NCBI GenBank assembly: GCA_964036315.1
Contig: CAXIWW010000817.1
Location: 3,445,501 to 3,509,500, forward strand
Origin: Acanthosepion esculentum
Taxonomy: Eukaryota; Mollusca; Cephalopoda; Sepiida; Sepiidae
Direction: 5' to 3'
DNA length: 64,000 nt
In this document: positions 49,353-61,300 of the stretch, piece after piece
How positions within the stretch are numbered: the first letter of the stretch is position 1
How the letters are laid out: every line of letters begins with the position of its first letter
Notes under the pieces: generated by a model
The model's input: the letters and a program-made list of their open reading frames with translations, nothing else
The model's database searches: none
What the model was told of the DNA's origin: nothing
Program-made: the position numbers and the translations under genes

Positions 49353-51130
49353 GCAGTATGTCATCTGACAATTTAGAGCGTCCGAATTCCAGTGTGCAAA
49401 ATAAGACTGCATTTCTAATTTTTCATTTTATCGAATTCACAAAATATTGGTGTCCAAATGTCGGGAATTTCTTGCCTTAACCATAATACCAAATGTTTTT
49501 TCTACACCTTGATAAGAGTCGAGGCGAAATTCAGCGATATGGGGACTTGTGTTAGCTCATTTGCGGAAATTTTCATGCGGCCCTCAACTGGGAAATCAGT
49601 CATATTTCAGTTCTTTATAACTTTTTTCCATTAAAAGAAATATTTTCAAAATGGGTAGCAAATTGTGTGCAATTATTTGTTTGGTCTATGAATACAGTGA
49701 TTTTTCATTTGGTCAGATTGTCGTCTGACAATTTACAGGGTCCGAATTCCAGTGTGCACAATAAGACTGCATTTCTAATTTTTCCTTTTTATAGAATCCA
49801 CAAAATATTGGTGTCCAGTTGTCGCGAATTTCTAGCCTTATCCATAATTACAAAAGATTTTCGACACATTGAATAGAGTCGAGGCGAAATTCAACGGTAT
49901 GGGGACTTGTGTTAGCTCATTTGCGGAAATTGTCATGCGGCCCTAAACTGGGAAATCAGTCATATTTCACTTGTTTATAACTTTTTTAAAGTAAAAGAAT
50001 TATTTTCAAAATGGGTATCAAATTGTGTGCAATTATTTGATTTGTCTATGTATACAGGGATTTTTCAGTTGGTCAATTAGTAAAAAGTACTGCTTTCACC
50101 ATGGCGCGGCATGTCGTCTGACAATTTACAGCGTCCGATTTCCAGTGTGCACAATAAGACTGCATTTCTAATTTTTCCTTTTTATAGAATCCACAAAATA
50201 TTGATGTACAGTTGTCGGCAATTTCTTGCCTTATCCTTAATTACAAAAGTTTTTTCGACACCTTGATTAGAGTCGAGTCGAAATTCAACGATATGGGGCC
50301 TTGTGTTAGCTCATTTGCGGAAATTGTCATGCGGCCCTAAACTGGGAAATCACTCATATTTCCCTTGTTTATAACTTTTTCCAGTAAAAGAAATCTTTTC
50401 AAAATGGGTATCAAATGGTGTGAAATTATTTGATTTGTCTATGTTTACGGGTTTTTTTCATTTGGTCAGATAATAAAACGTACAGCTTTCAGAATGTACG
50501 CGGTATGTCGTCTGACAATTTTCAGCGTCCGAATTCCAGTTGCACAATAAGACTGCTTTCTAATTTTTCCTTTTTATAGAATCCACAATATATTGCTGTC
50601 CAATTGTCGGGAATTTCTAGCCTTATCCATAATTACAAAGTTTTTTCGACACCTTGATTAGAGTCTAGTCGAAATTCAACGGTATGGGGACTTATGTTAG
50701 CTCATTTGCGGAAATTGTCATGCGGACCTAAACTGGGAAATCAGTCATATTTCACTTGTTTATAACTTTTTTCCAGTGAAAGAAATATTTTCAAAATGGG
50801 TATCAAATTGAGTGCAATTATTTGATTTGTCTATGTATACAGGGATTTTTCATTTGCCCAGATAGTAAAAAGTACAGCTTTCACCATGTGCGCGGTATGT
50901 CATCTGACAATTTACAGCGTCCGAATTCCAGTGTACACAATAAGAATGCATTTGTAATTTTGCGTTTTTATAGAATCCACAAATTATTGCTCTCCAATTG
51001 TCGGGAATTTCTTACCTTGTCCATAATTACAAAAGTTTTTTTGACAGATTGATTGGAGTCGGGTCGAAATTAAACGGAATGTGGACTTGTGTTACCTCAT
51101 TTGCGGAAATTGTCATGCGGCCCTAAACTT
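49304..51130 (+). repeat. Satellite C subfamily C1 (copies 1 to early 5)
   Basis: Marked by GTCGGGAATTTCT, CATTTGCGGAAATTGTCATG and GACACCTTGATTAGAGTCG-type positions. Confidence 0.8.
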
Positions 51131-51236
51131 GGAAATCAGTCATAATTCACTTGTTTATAAATTTTCCAGTAAAAGAAAACTTTTCAAAATTGGTATCAAA
51201 TTTTGTGCATTTTTTCGTTTAGTCCATGTTTACAGG

Positions 51237-53370
51237 GATTTTTCATTTGGTCGGATAGTAAAAATTACAGCTTTCTCCATGTGCGTGGTATGTCGTCTGA
51301 CAATTTACAGCGTCCGAAATCCAGTGTGCACAAGAAGACTGCATTTCTAATTATTCCTTTCTATAGAATCCACATAATATCGGTGTCAAATTGTCGAGAA
51401 TTTCGTGCGTTATCCATAATTACAAAACTTTTGTCTCCATCTTGAATAGAGTCGGGGCTAAATTAAACGGTATGTGGTCTTGTGTTCGTTCATTTGAGGA
51501 AATTTTCATGCGGCCCTAAACTGGGAGATCAGTCATACTTCACTTGTTTATAACTTTTTTCCAGTAAAAGAAATCTTTTCAAAATTGTTATGAAATCGTG
51601 TGCATGTTTTCGTTTAGTCCATGTTTACAGGGATTTTTCATTTGGTAAGATAGTAAAAATTACAGCTTTCACCATGTGCGTGCTATGTCGTCTGACAATT
51701 TACAGCGTCCGAAATCCAGTGTGCACAAGAAGACTGCATTTCTAATTATTCCTTTCTATAGAATCCCCATAATATCGATCTCAAATTGTCGAGAATTTCG
51801 TGCGTTATCAATAATTACAAAACTTTTGTCTCCATCTTGAATAGAGTTGCGGCTAAATTCAACGGTATGTGGTCTTGTGTTCGTTCATTTGAGGAAATTT
51901 TCATGCGGCCCTAAACTGGGAGATCAGTCATACTTCACTTGTTTATAATTTTTTCCAGTTAAAGAAATTTTTCAAAATTGGTATCAAATTGTGTGCATTT
52001 CTTCGTTTAGTCATTGTTTACAGGGATTTTTCATTTGGTCAGATAGTAAAAATTACAGCTTTCACCATGTGCGCAGTATGTTGTCTGACAATTTACAGCG
52101 TCCGAAATCCAGTGTGCACAAGTAGACTGCATTTCTAATTATTCCTTTCTATAGAATCCACATAATATCGGTGTCAAATTGTCGAGAATTTCGTGCGTTA
52201 TCCATAATTACAAAACTTTTGGCTCCATCTTGAATAGAGACGGGGATAAATTCAACGGTATGTGGTCTTGTGTTCGTTCATTTGAGGTAATTTTCATGCG
52301 GCCCTAAACTGGGAGATCAGTCATACTTCACTTGTTTATAAATATTTCCAGTAAAAGAAATCTTTTCAAAATTGGTATCAAATTGTGTGATTTTTGGTTT
52401 AGTCCATGTTTACAGGGATTTTTCATTTGGTCAGATAGTAAAAATTACAGCTTTCACCATGTGCGCGGTATGTTGTCTGACAGTTTACAGCGTCCGAAAT
52501 CCAGTGTGCACACGAAGACTGCATTTATAATTATTCTTTCTATAGAATCCACATAATATCCGTGTCAAATTGTCGAGAATTTCGTGCGTTATCCATAATT
52601 ACAAAACTTTTGTCTCCATCTTGAATATAGTCGGGGCTAAATTCAACGGTATGTGGTCTTGTGTTCGTTCATTTGAGGAAATTTTCATGCGGCTTTAAAC
52701 TGGGATATCAGTCATATTTCACTTGTTTATATGTTTTTTCCAGTAAAAGAAAACTTTTCAATATTGGTATCAAATTTTGTGCATTTTTTTGTTTAGTCCA
52801 TGTTTACAGGGATTATTCATTTGGTCAGATCGTAAAAATTACAGCTTTCTCCATGTGCGTGGTATGTAGTCTGAAAATTTACAGCGTCCGAAATCCAGTG
52901 TGCACAAGAAGACTGCATTTCTAATTATTCCTTTCTATAGAATCCACATAATATCGGTCACAAATTGTCGAGAATTTCGTGCGTTATCCATAATTACAAA
53001 ACTTTTGCCTCCATCTCGAATAGAGTCGGGGCTAAATTCAACGGTATGTGGTCTTGTGTTCGTTCATTTGAGGAAATTGTCATGCGGCCCAAACTGGGAG
53101 ATCAGTCATACTTCACTTGTTTATAACTTTTTTCCAGTAAAATAAATCTTTTCAAAATTGGTATCAAATTGTGTGCATTTTTTCGTTTAGTCAATGTTTA
53201 CAGGTATATTTCATTTGGTCAGATAATGAAAATTACAGCTTTCACCATGTGCGTGGTATGTCGTCTGACAATTTACAGCGTCCAAAATCGAGTGTGCACA
53301 AGAAGACTGCATTTCTAATTATTCCTTTCTATAGAATCCACATAATATCGGTGTCAAATTGAGAATTTCG
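51237..53370 (+). repeat. Satellite C subfamily C2 (copies 6 to 11)
   Basis: Marked by CATAATATCGGTGTCAAATT, GTCGAGAATTTCGTGCG, CATCTTGAATAGAGTCG and GTTCGTTCATTTGAGG. Copies here are closer to each other than to C1. Copy 5 (50,844-51,236) is a transition mosaic of C1 and C2 features. Confidence 0.8.
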
Positions 53371-53418
53371 CACATGGTTAAAACTGTACTTTTTACTATC
53401 TGACCAAATGAAAAATCC
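53369..53418 (-). repeat. Inverted 50-bp stub of satellite C
   Basis: CGCACATGG...CCAAATGAAAAATCCC is the reverse complement of the first 49-50 bp of the C array at 49,303-49,352. It abuts the truncated C+ copy at AATTTCG/CACATGG, with only CG shared at the join. Confidence 0.92.
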
Positions 53419-53851
53419 CTTACAAGCAATCTCAGGCTGCTACAAAACGGCATTTCCTGGCTCTTTTGTGAAAACTGCCTTACAAGGAATCTCAGGCTGA
53501 TACAAGCCCACACCTGCTGGCTCTTCTGTGAAAACTGCGCTAAAATCAATCTCAGCCTGCTACAAGCTGACTACGCCTGTCACTTTTGTGACCACTGCCT
53601 TACAAGCAATCTCAGGTTGCTAAAAATCGACATCTCCTGACTCTTTTGTGACAACTGCCTTACAATCAATCTCAGGCTGCAGCAAGCCAATTCTCCTGGC
53701 TTTTTGTGCCATTTGCCTTACAAGCAATCCCACGCAGCTACGAGCCCATTTCTCCTGGCGTGTTGTGACAACTGCCTTACAACGAATCTCGGGCTGCTAC
53801 AATCCGAATAAGCCTGGCTCTTTTGTGACACCTGCCTTACAAGCAATCCCA
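53369..53851. repeat. Large inverted repeat around satellite C, right arm
   Basis: Reverse complement of 48,811-49,352 minus one 60-bp monomer. It carries the identical B/C junction in opposite orientation. About 18 differences were counted over the first 425 bp. Confidence 0.88.
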
Positions 53852-54127
53852 GGCGTCTACGAACCGATTTCTCCTGGCTCTTTTGTGGGAACTGCCTTGC
53901 AAGCAATCTCAGGCTGCTACAAGACGAATTCTCCTGGCTCTATTGTGATAACGGCCTTACAAGCAATCTCAGGCTGCAGCAAACCCAATTCTCCTGGCTC
54001 ATTTGTGGCAACTGCCTTACAAGCAATCTCACGCTGCTACAAAACGACATCTTCAGTCTTTTTTTTAAAAACTGCATTACAAGCAATCTCAGCCTGCTAC
54101 AAGCCGAATAAGCCTGGCTCTTTTGTG
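53419..54127 (+). repeat. Satellite B array, + orientation
   Basis: About twelve forward 60-bp monomers joining the C stub to satellite A. The first seven or so mirror the left arm of the inverted repeat. Confidence 0.94.
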
Positions 54128-54136
54128 AAAGTCCCA
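54120..54136. other. Junction J4: satellite B+ to satellite A+
   Basis: CTCTTTTGTGAAA of B runs into GAAAGTCCCAGGCAG of A. The four bases GAAA are shared by both families at the join, a small microhomology. The adjoining B monomer is the CCGAATAAGCCTGGCTC variant, close to those at J1, J2 and J3. Confidence 0.85.
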
Positions 54137-56289
54137 GGCAGACGACCCCCCCACCCAGGAGACAGTCCCAGAAAGTCCCACGCAGAAGATCCCCCACCCA
54201 GGAGACAGTCCCAGAAAGTCGCACGCAGATGACCCCCACTACCAGAAAGATTCACGCAGACGGCCCCCAGTCCCAGAAAGTCCCAAGCAGACGACCCCCA
54301 ATCCCAGAAGGTCCCATGCAGACGACCCCCAGGCCCAGAAAGTCCCACGCAGAAGACGCCCCACCCAGGAGACAGTCCATGAAAGTCCCATGCAGAAGAC
54401 CCCCACTCCCAGAAAGTCCCAAGCAGACGACCCCCAGTCACAAAAAGTCCCAGGCAGACGACCCCCAGTCCCCAAAAGTCCCAAGCAGACGACCCCATAC
54501 CCAGGAGACAGTCCCAGAAAGTCTCAAGCAGACGACCAACAGTCTCAGAAAGTCCCAGGCAGACAACCCCCCAACCAGGAGACAGTCCCAGAAAGTCCCA
54601 CGCAGACGACCCACATTCCCAGAAAGTCCCACGCAGACGACCCCATACCCAGGAGACAGTCCCACGCAGAAGACGACCAGTCCCAGAAAGTCCATCGCAG
54701 ACGACACCCTACCAAGGATACAGTACCAGAAAGTCCCACGCAGACGAACCGCCACCAAGGAGACAGTCCCAGAAAGTCCCACGTAGACGACCCCCAGTCC
54801 AAGAAAGTCCCACGCAGACGACCCCGCACCCAGGAGACAGTCCCAGAAAGTCCCACGCAGACGACCCCCACTCCCAAAAAGTCCCACGCAGAGGGCCCCA
54901 GTCCCAGAGAGTCCCACGCAGACGAACCCCAGTCCTAGAAAGTCCCACGCAGACGACCCCCACCCAGGAGACAGTCCCAGAAAGACCAACGAAGACGACA
55001 CCCAGTCCCAGAAAGTCCCACGCAGACGACCCCCAGTCCCAGAGTGTCCCACGCAGACGACCCCCCACCAAGGAGACAGACACAGATATCCCACGCAGAT
55101 GACCCGCACCCAGGAGACAGTCCCAGAAAGTCACACGCAGACGACACCCAGGCCCTGAAAGTCCCACGCAGACGACCCCCCACGCAGGAGACAGTCCAAG
55201 AAAGTCCCACGCTGACGACCCCCACTACCAGAAAGTCCCACGCAGACAGCCCCCAATACAAGAATGTCCCACGCAGACGACCCCCAGTCACAGAAAGTCC
55301 CACGCAGACAACCTCCCACCCAGGAGACAGTCCCAGAAAGTCTCACGCAGACGACCCCCAGTCCCAGAAAGTCCCACGCAGACGACACCCTACCAAGGAG
55401 ACAGTCCCAGAAATTCCCACGCAGACGACCCCCACTCCCAGAAAAACCCACGCAGACGATCCCCACCCAGCAGACAGTCCCAGAAAGTCCCACGCAGACG
55501 ACCCCCACTCCCAAAAGGTCCCACGCAGACGAGCCCCATTCCCAGAAAGTCCCACGCAGACGACCCCCACCCAAAAGACAGTCCCAGAAAGACACACGCA
55601 GAAGACCCCCAGTCCCAGAAAGTCCCACGCAGACGAGCCCCATTCCCAGAAAGTCCCACGCAGACGACCCCACACCCAGGAGCCAGACAAAGAAAGTCCC
55701 AAAAAGACGACCCCACACCCAGGAGAAAGTCCCAGAAAGTCCCACGAAGACGACCCCCAGTCTAAGAAAGTCCCACGCAGACGACCCCCAGTCCCACACA
55801 ATCCCACGCAGACGACACCGCACCTAGGAGACTGTCCCAGAAAGACCCACGCAGACGACCCACAGTCCCAGAAAGTCCCACGCAGACAAGTCCCCACCCA
55901 GGAAAGAGTCCCAGAAATCCCCACGCAGATGACCCCCCACCCAGGACAGAGTCCCAGAAAGACCCACAAGACGACCCCCAGTCCGAGAAAGTACTACGCA
56001 GACGACCCCCAGTCCCACAATGTCCCACGCAGACGACAACGCACCCAGGAGACTGTCCCAGAAAGACCCACGCAGACGACCCCCAGTCCCAGAAAATCCC
56101 ACGCAGACGAACACCCACCCAGGAGACAGTCCCTGAAAGTCCAACGCAGACGACCCCCCACACAGGAGACAGTCCCAGAAAGTCCCACGCAGACCACCCC
56201 CCACCCAGGAGACAGTCCCAGAAAGTCTCACGCAGACGACCCCCAGTCACAGAACGTATCACGCAGACGACCCCCACCCAGGAAACAGT

Positions 56290-56651
56290 CCTAGAAAGTC
56301 CCACGCAGACGACAGCCAGTCCCTGAAAATCCCAGGCAGACGACCCCCCACGCAGGAGACCGTGCCAAAAAGTCCCACGCAGAAGAACCCCCACCCAGGA
56401 GACAGTCCCAGAAAGACCCACGCAGAGGACACCCAGTCCCAGAAAGTCCCACGCAGAAGACTCCCCACCCAGGAGACAGTCCCAGAAAGTCCCACGCAGA
56501 CGACAGCCAGTCCCTGAAAATCCCAGGCAGACGACCCCCCACGCAGGAGACCGTGCCAAAAAGTCCCACGCAGAAGAACCCCCACCCAGGAGACAGTCCC
56601 AGAAAGACCCACGCAGAGGACACCCAGTCCCAGAAAGTCCCACGCAGACGA
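56290..56651 (+). repeat. 191-bp tandem duplication in satellite A
   Basis: The series GACAGCCAGTCCCTGAAAAT, CACGCAGGAGACCGTGCC, AGAAGAACCCCC, AGAGGACACCC begins at 56,311 and again at 56,502, with no visible difference over about 150 bp. Confidence 0.8.
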
Positions 56652-57389
56652 CCCCCCACCCAGGAGAGAGTCCAAGAAAGAACCACGCAGACGACACCGA
56701 GTCACAGAAAGTCCCATGCAGACGACCCCCCACCCAGGAAACAGTCCCAGAAAGCCCCACGCAGATGACACCCCACCCAGGAGAGAGTCCCAGAAAGACC
56801 CACAAGACGACCCCCAGTCCCAGAAATTACCACGCAGACGACCCCCCGTCCCACAAAGTCCCACGCAGACGACACCCAGGCCCAGAAAGTCCCATGCAGA
56901 CGACACCCAACCCAGGAGACAGTCATAGATTTATCACGAAGACGACCTCCCACCCAGCAGACAGTCCCAGAAAGTCCCACGCAGACGAGCCCCAGTCCAA
57001 GAAAGTCCCACGCAGACCACCCCCAGTCAGGAGAGTGTCCCAGCAAGTCCCACGCAGACGACACCCAGTCCAAGAAAATCCCACGCAGACGAACACCCAC
57101 CCAGGAGACAGTCCCAGAAAGTCCCACGCAGACGACCCCCCACACAGGAGACAGTCGCAGAAAGTCCCACGCAGACGACCCCCCACCCAGTAGACAGTCC
57201 CAGAAAGTCCCACGCAGACGACACCCAGTCCCTGAAAGTCCCACGTAGACGACCACCCACGCAGGAGACAGTCCCAGAAAGTCCCACGCAGACGAACCCC
57301 CACCCAGGAGACAGTCCCAGAAAGACCCACGCAGAAGACACCCAGTCCCAGAAAGTCCCACGCAGACGACTCCCCACCCAGGAGAGCGT

Positions 57390-57880
57390 CCAAGAAAGAC
57401 CCACGCAGACGACACCGAGTCACAGACAGTCCCATGCAGACGACCCCCCACCCAGGAGATAGTCCCAGATATCCCACGCAGACGAACCCCCACCCAGGAA
57501 GCAGTCCCACGCAGACGACCCCCAGTCCAAGAAAGTCCCGCGCAGACGACCCCAGACAGGAGACAGTCCCAGCAAGACCCACGCAGACGACCCCCAGTCC
57601 AAGAAAATCCCGCGCAGACGACCCCCACCCACGAGACTGTCCCAGAAAGTCCCACGCAGACGACCCCCCACCCAGGAGAGAGTCCAAGAAAGACCCACGC
57701 AGACGACACCGAGTCACAGAAAGTCCCATGCAGACGACCCCCCACCCAGGAGATAGTCCCAGATATCCCACGCAGACGAACCCCCACCCAGGAAGCAGTC
57801 CCACGCAGACGACCCCCAGTCCAAGAAAGTCCCGCGCAGACGACCCCCAGACAGGAGACAGTCCCAGCAAGACCCACGCA
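57390..57880 (+). repeat. 294-bp tandem duplication in satellite A
   Basis: A block with AGACGACACCGAGTCACAG, GAGATAGTCCCAGATATCCC, GGAAGCAGTCCCACG and GTCCCGCGCAGACGACC starts at 57,407 and 57,701. The same block, once, is at about 13,610-13,800. Confidence 0.8.
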
Positions 57881-58380
57881 GACGACCCCCAGTCCAAGAA
57901 AGTCCCACGCAGATGACCCCCAGTCTCAGAAAGTCCCACGCAGACGACCCCCAGTCCCAGCAATTCCCACGTAGACGACCCCCCCACCAAGGACACAGAC
58001 CCAGAAAGTCCCACGCAGACTACCCCAGTCCCAGAAAGTCCGACGCAGACGACCCCAGTCCCAGAAAGTCCCACGCAGACGACACCCCATCAGGGAGACA
58101 GTCCCAGATAGTCCCAAGCAGACGAACCCCCACCCAGGAGACAGTCCCAGAAAGACCCACGCAGACGACCCCCAGTCCCAGAAAGTCCTACGCAGACGAC
58201 CCCCGACCCAGGAGAGAGTCCCAGAAAGACCCACGCAGACGGCCCCCAGTCCCAGAAAGTCCCACGAAGACGACCCACAGTCCCAGAAAGTCCCACGCAG
58301 ACGACCCCCCACCGAGGAGACAGTCCCAGAAAGTCCCACGCAGACGACCCCCAGTCCCAGAAAGTCCCACGCAGACGACC
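57881..58380 (+). repeat. A2 segment duplicated 48 kb away (right copy)
   Basis: Partner of 9,665-10,164, same orientation. Differences seen are single bases (for example CTACCCCAG against CTACCCCCAG). Confidence 0.85.
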
Positions 58381-61300
58381 CCCCAACCAGGCGACAGTCC
58401 CAAAAGTCCCACGCAGACGACCCCCAGTCCCAGAAAGTCCCACGGAGACGAACCCCAGTCCCAGAAAGTCCCACGCAGACGACCCCCCCACCCAGGAGTC
58501 AGTCCAAGAAAGTCCTACGCAGACAACCCCCCAACCCAGGAGACAGTCCAAGAAAGTCCCACGCAGACGACCCCCAGTACCAGAAAGTCCCAAGCAGACG
58601 ACCCCCAGTCCAAGAAAGTCCTACGCAGACGACCCCCCCACCCAGGAGACAGTCCCAGAAAGTCCCACGCAGACGACCCGCATTCCCAGAAAGTCCCACG
58701 CAGACGACCCACGAGACAGGAGACAGTCCCAGAAAGTCCCACGCAGACGACACCCAGCCCAGGAGACAGTCCCAGAAAGTCCCATGCAGTCGACCTCCAG
58801 TCCAAGCAAGTCCCACGCTGACGACCCCTCACTCAGGAGACAGTCACAGAAAGTCCCACGCAGACGACCCACCAGACAGGAGACAGTCGCACAAAGTCCC
58901 ACGCAGACGATCCCCACCCAGGAGACAGTCCCAGAAAGACCCACGCAGAAATCTCCCACTCCCAGAAAGTCCCACGCAGACGACCCCCCAGACAGGAGAC
59001 AGTCCCAGAAAGTCCCACGCAGACGATCCCCAGTCCCAGAAAGTCCCACGCAGACGACCCCCCACCCAGGAGACAGTACAAGAAAGTCCTACGCAGACGA
59101 CCCCCCCACCCAGGAGACACTCCCAGAAAGTCCCACGCAGACGACCCCCAGTCCCAGAAAGTCCCACGCAGACGACCCCCAGTCCAAGAAAGTCCCACGC
59201 ATATGACCGCCAGTCCCAGAAATCCCACGCAGACGATCCCCAGTCCCAGAAAGTCCCACGCAGACGACCCCCCACCCAGGCGACAGTCCCAGAAAGTCCC
59301 ACGCAGACGACCCACCACCTAGAAGACAGTCGCACAAAGTCCCAGGCAGACGACCCCCACCTAGGAGACAGTCCCAGAAAGAACCACGCAGAAAACCCCC
59401 ACTCCCAGAAAGTCCCACGCAGACGACTCCCCACCCAGGAGACAGTCCCAGAAAGTCCGACGCAGACGACACCCAGTCCCAGACAATCCCACGCAGACGG
59501 CCCCCACCAAGGAGACAGTCACAGAAAGAGCAACGCAGACGATCCCCCACCCAGGAGACAGTCCCAGAAAGTCCCATGCAGAAGACCTCCAGTCCCAGAA
59601 AGTCCCACGCAGACGGCCCCCACCCAGGAGACAGTCCCAGAAATTCCCACGCAGATGACCCCCACTCCCAGAAAGTCCCACGCAGACGACCCCCCACCCA
59701 GGCGACAGTCCCAGAAAGTCCCACGCAGACGACCCTCAGTCCCAGAAAGGCTCACGCAGACGAACCCCAGTCCCAGAAAGTCCCACGCAGACGACCCCCC
59801 CACCCAGGAGTCAGTCCAAGAATGTCCTACGCAAACGACACCCAGCCCATGTGAGACTCCCAGAAAGTCCCATGCAGACGACCTCCAGTCCCATAAAGTC
59901 CCACGCAGACGACCCCTCACCCAGGAGACAGTCCCAGAAAGTCCCACACAGACGACCCACGAGACAGGTGACAGTCCCAGAAAGTCCCACGCAAACGACC
60001 CAAGTCCCAGAAAGTCCCACGCAGACGACCCCCCACCCAGTCGACAGTCCCAGAAAGTCCCACGCAGACGACCCCCATTCCCAGAAAGTCCCACGCAGAC
60101 GACCCCCCACCCAGGAGACAGTCCCAGAAAGTCCCACGCAGACGACCCCCATTCCCAGAAAGTCCCACGCAGACGACCCCCCACCCAGGAATCACTCCCA
60201 GAAAGTCCCACGCAGAAAGTCCCACGCAGACGGCCCCCACCCAGGAGACAGTAACAGAAAGTCCCACGCAGACGACACCCAGCGCAGGAGACAGTCCCAG
60301 AAAGTCCCATGCAATCGACCTCCAGTCCCAGCAAGTCCCACGCAGACGATCCCTCACTCAGGAGACAGTCCCAGAAAGTCCCACGCAGACGACCCACCAG
60401 ACAGGAGACAGTCCCAGAAAGTCCCACGCAGACGACCCCCCATCCAGGAGACAGTCCCAGAAAGTCCCACGCAGACAACCCCCACTCCCAGAAAGTCCCA
60501 CGCAGACGACCCCCCCACCCAGGCGACAGTCCCAGAAAGTCCCACGCAGACGACCCCCAGTCCCAGAAAGTCCCACGCAGACGACAGCCCACCCAGTCGA
60601 CAGTCCCAGAAAGTCCCACGCAGACGACCCCCATTCCCAGAAAGTCCCACGCAGACGACCCCCCACCCAGGAGACAGTCCCAGAAAGTCCCACGCAGACG
60701 ACCCCCAGTCCCAGAAAGTCCCACGCAGACGGCCCCCACCAAGGAGACAGTCACAGAAAGAGCAACGCAGACGACCCCCCAACCCAGGAGACAGTCCCAG
60801 AAAGTCCCACGCAGACGACCCCCCACCCAGGCGACAGTCCCAGAAAGTCCCACGCAGACGACCCCCAGTCCCAGAAAGTCCCACGCAGACGACCCTCTGT
60901 CCCAGAAAGTCCCACGCAGACGACCCCCCACCCAGGAGACAGTCCCAGAAAGTCCCACGCAGACGACCCCCACTCCCAGAAAGTCCCACGCTGACGACCC
61001 CCCCACCCAGGCGACAGTCACAGAAAGTCCCACGCAGACGACCCCCAGTCCCAGAAAGACCCACGCAGACGACCCACCACCTAGAAGACAGTCGCACAAA
61101 GTCCCACGCAGACGATCCCCACCCAGGAGACAGTCCCAGAAAGACCCACGCAGAAATCTCCCACTCCCAGAAAGTCCCACGCAGACGACCCCCCAGACAG
61201 GAGACAGTCCCAGAAAGTCCCACGCAGACGATCCCCAGTCCCAGAAAGTCCCACGCAGACGACCCCCCACCCAGGAGACACTCCCAGAAAGTCCCACGCA

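Larger units (their letters stand above)
49304..53370 (+). repeat. Satellite C array (about 393-bp monomer, ten full copies plus a partial)
   Basis: AT-rich monomers begin GGATTTTTCATTTGGTCAG. Copies start at about 49,305, 49,699, 50,059, 50,451, 50,844, 51,237, 51,632, 52,025, 52,417, 52,811 and 53,205. Spacing is 392-395 bp except for copy 2, which is 360 bp because about 34 bp are missing near 49,720. Other conserved blocks are GTCTGACAATTTACAGCGTC, CAGTGTGCACAA, TCATGCGGCCCTAAACTGGG and CACTTGTTTATAA. The last copy stops after about 166 bp. Only short frames exist; it is non-coding. It has no resemblance to A or B. Confidence 0.95.
54128..58840 (+). repeat. Satellite A array, A2-like domain
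   Basis: C-rich strand on top again. It has the AAGACCCACGC, CTAGATTT-like and CACCGCACC variants characteristic of 8-19 kb. Particularly close matches are 57,881-58,380 to 9,665-10,164, and the modules near 57.4-57.9 kb to about 13.61-13.80 kb. Local tandem duplications occur (191 bp at 56.3-56.65 kb and 294 bp at 57.4-57.87 kb). Confidence 0.92.

Noticed and set aside
49304..53370. Satellite C as a set of transposon or LTR copies
   Set aside because: The copies are strictly head to tail at 392-395 bp with no target duplications, terminal repeats or coding capacity, which fits a satellite better.
48811..53851. The inverted repeat around C as a sequencing fold-back artefact
   Set aside because: A fold-back read would give arms that are essentially identical. 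These differ at about 4-5% of positions and by one whole monomer. Confirmation with spanning reads is still needed.
19075..54127. CENP-B-box-like motif in satellites B or C
   Set aside because: I looked for the spaced TTCG/CGGG pattern in the B and C consensus and found no convincing match.
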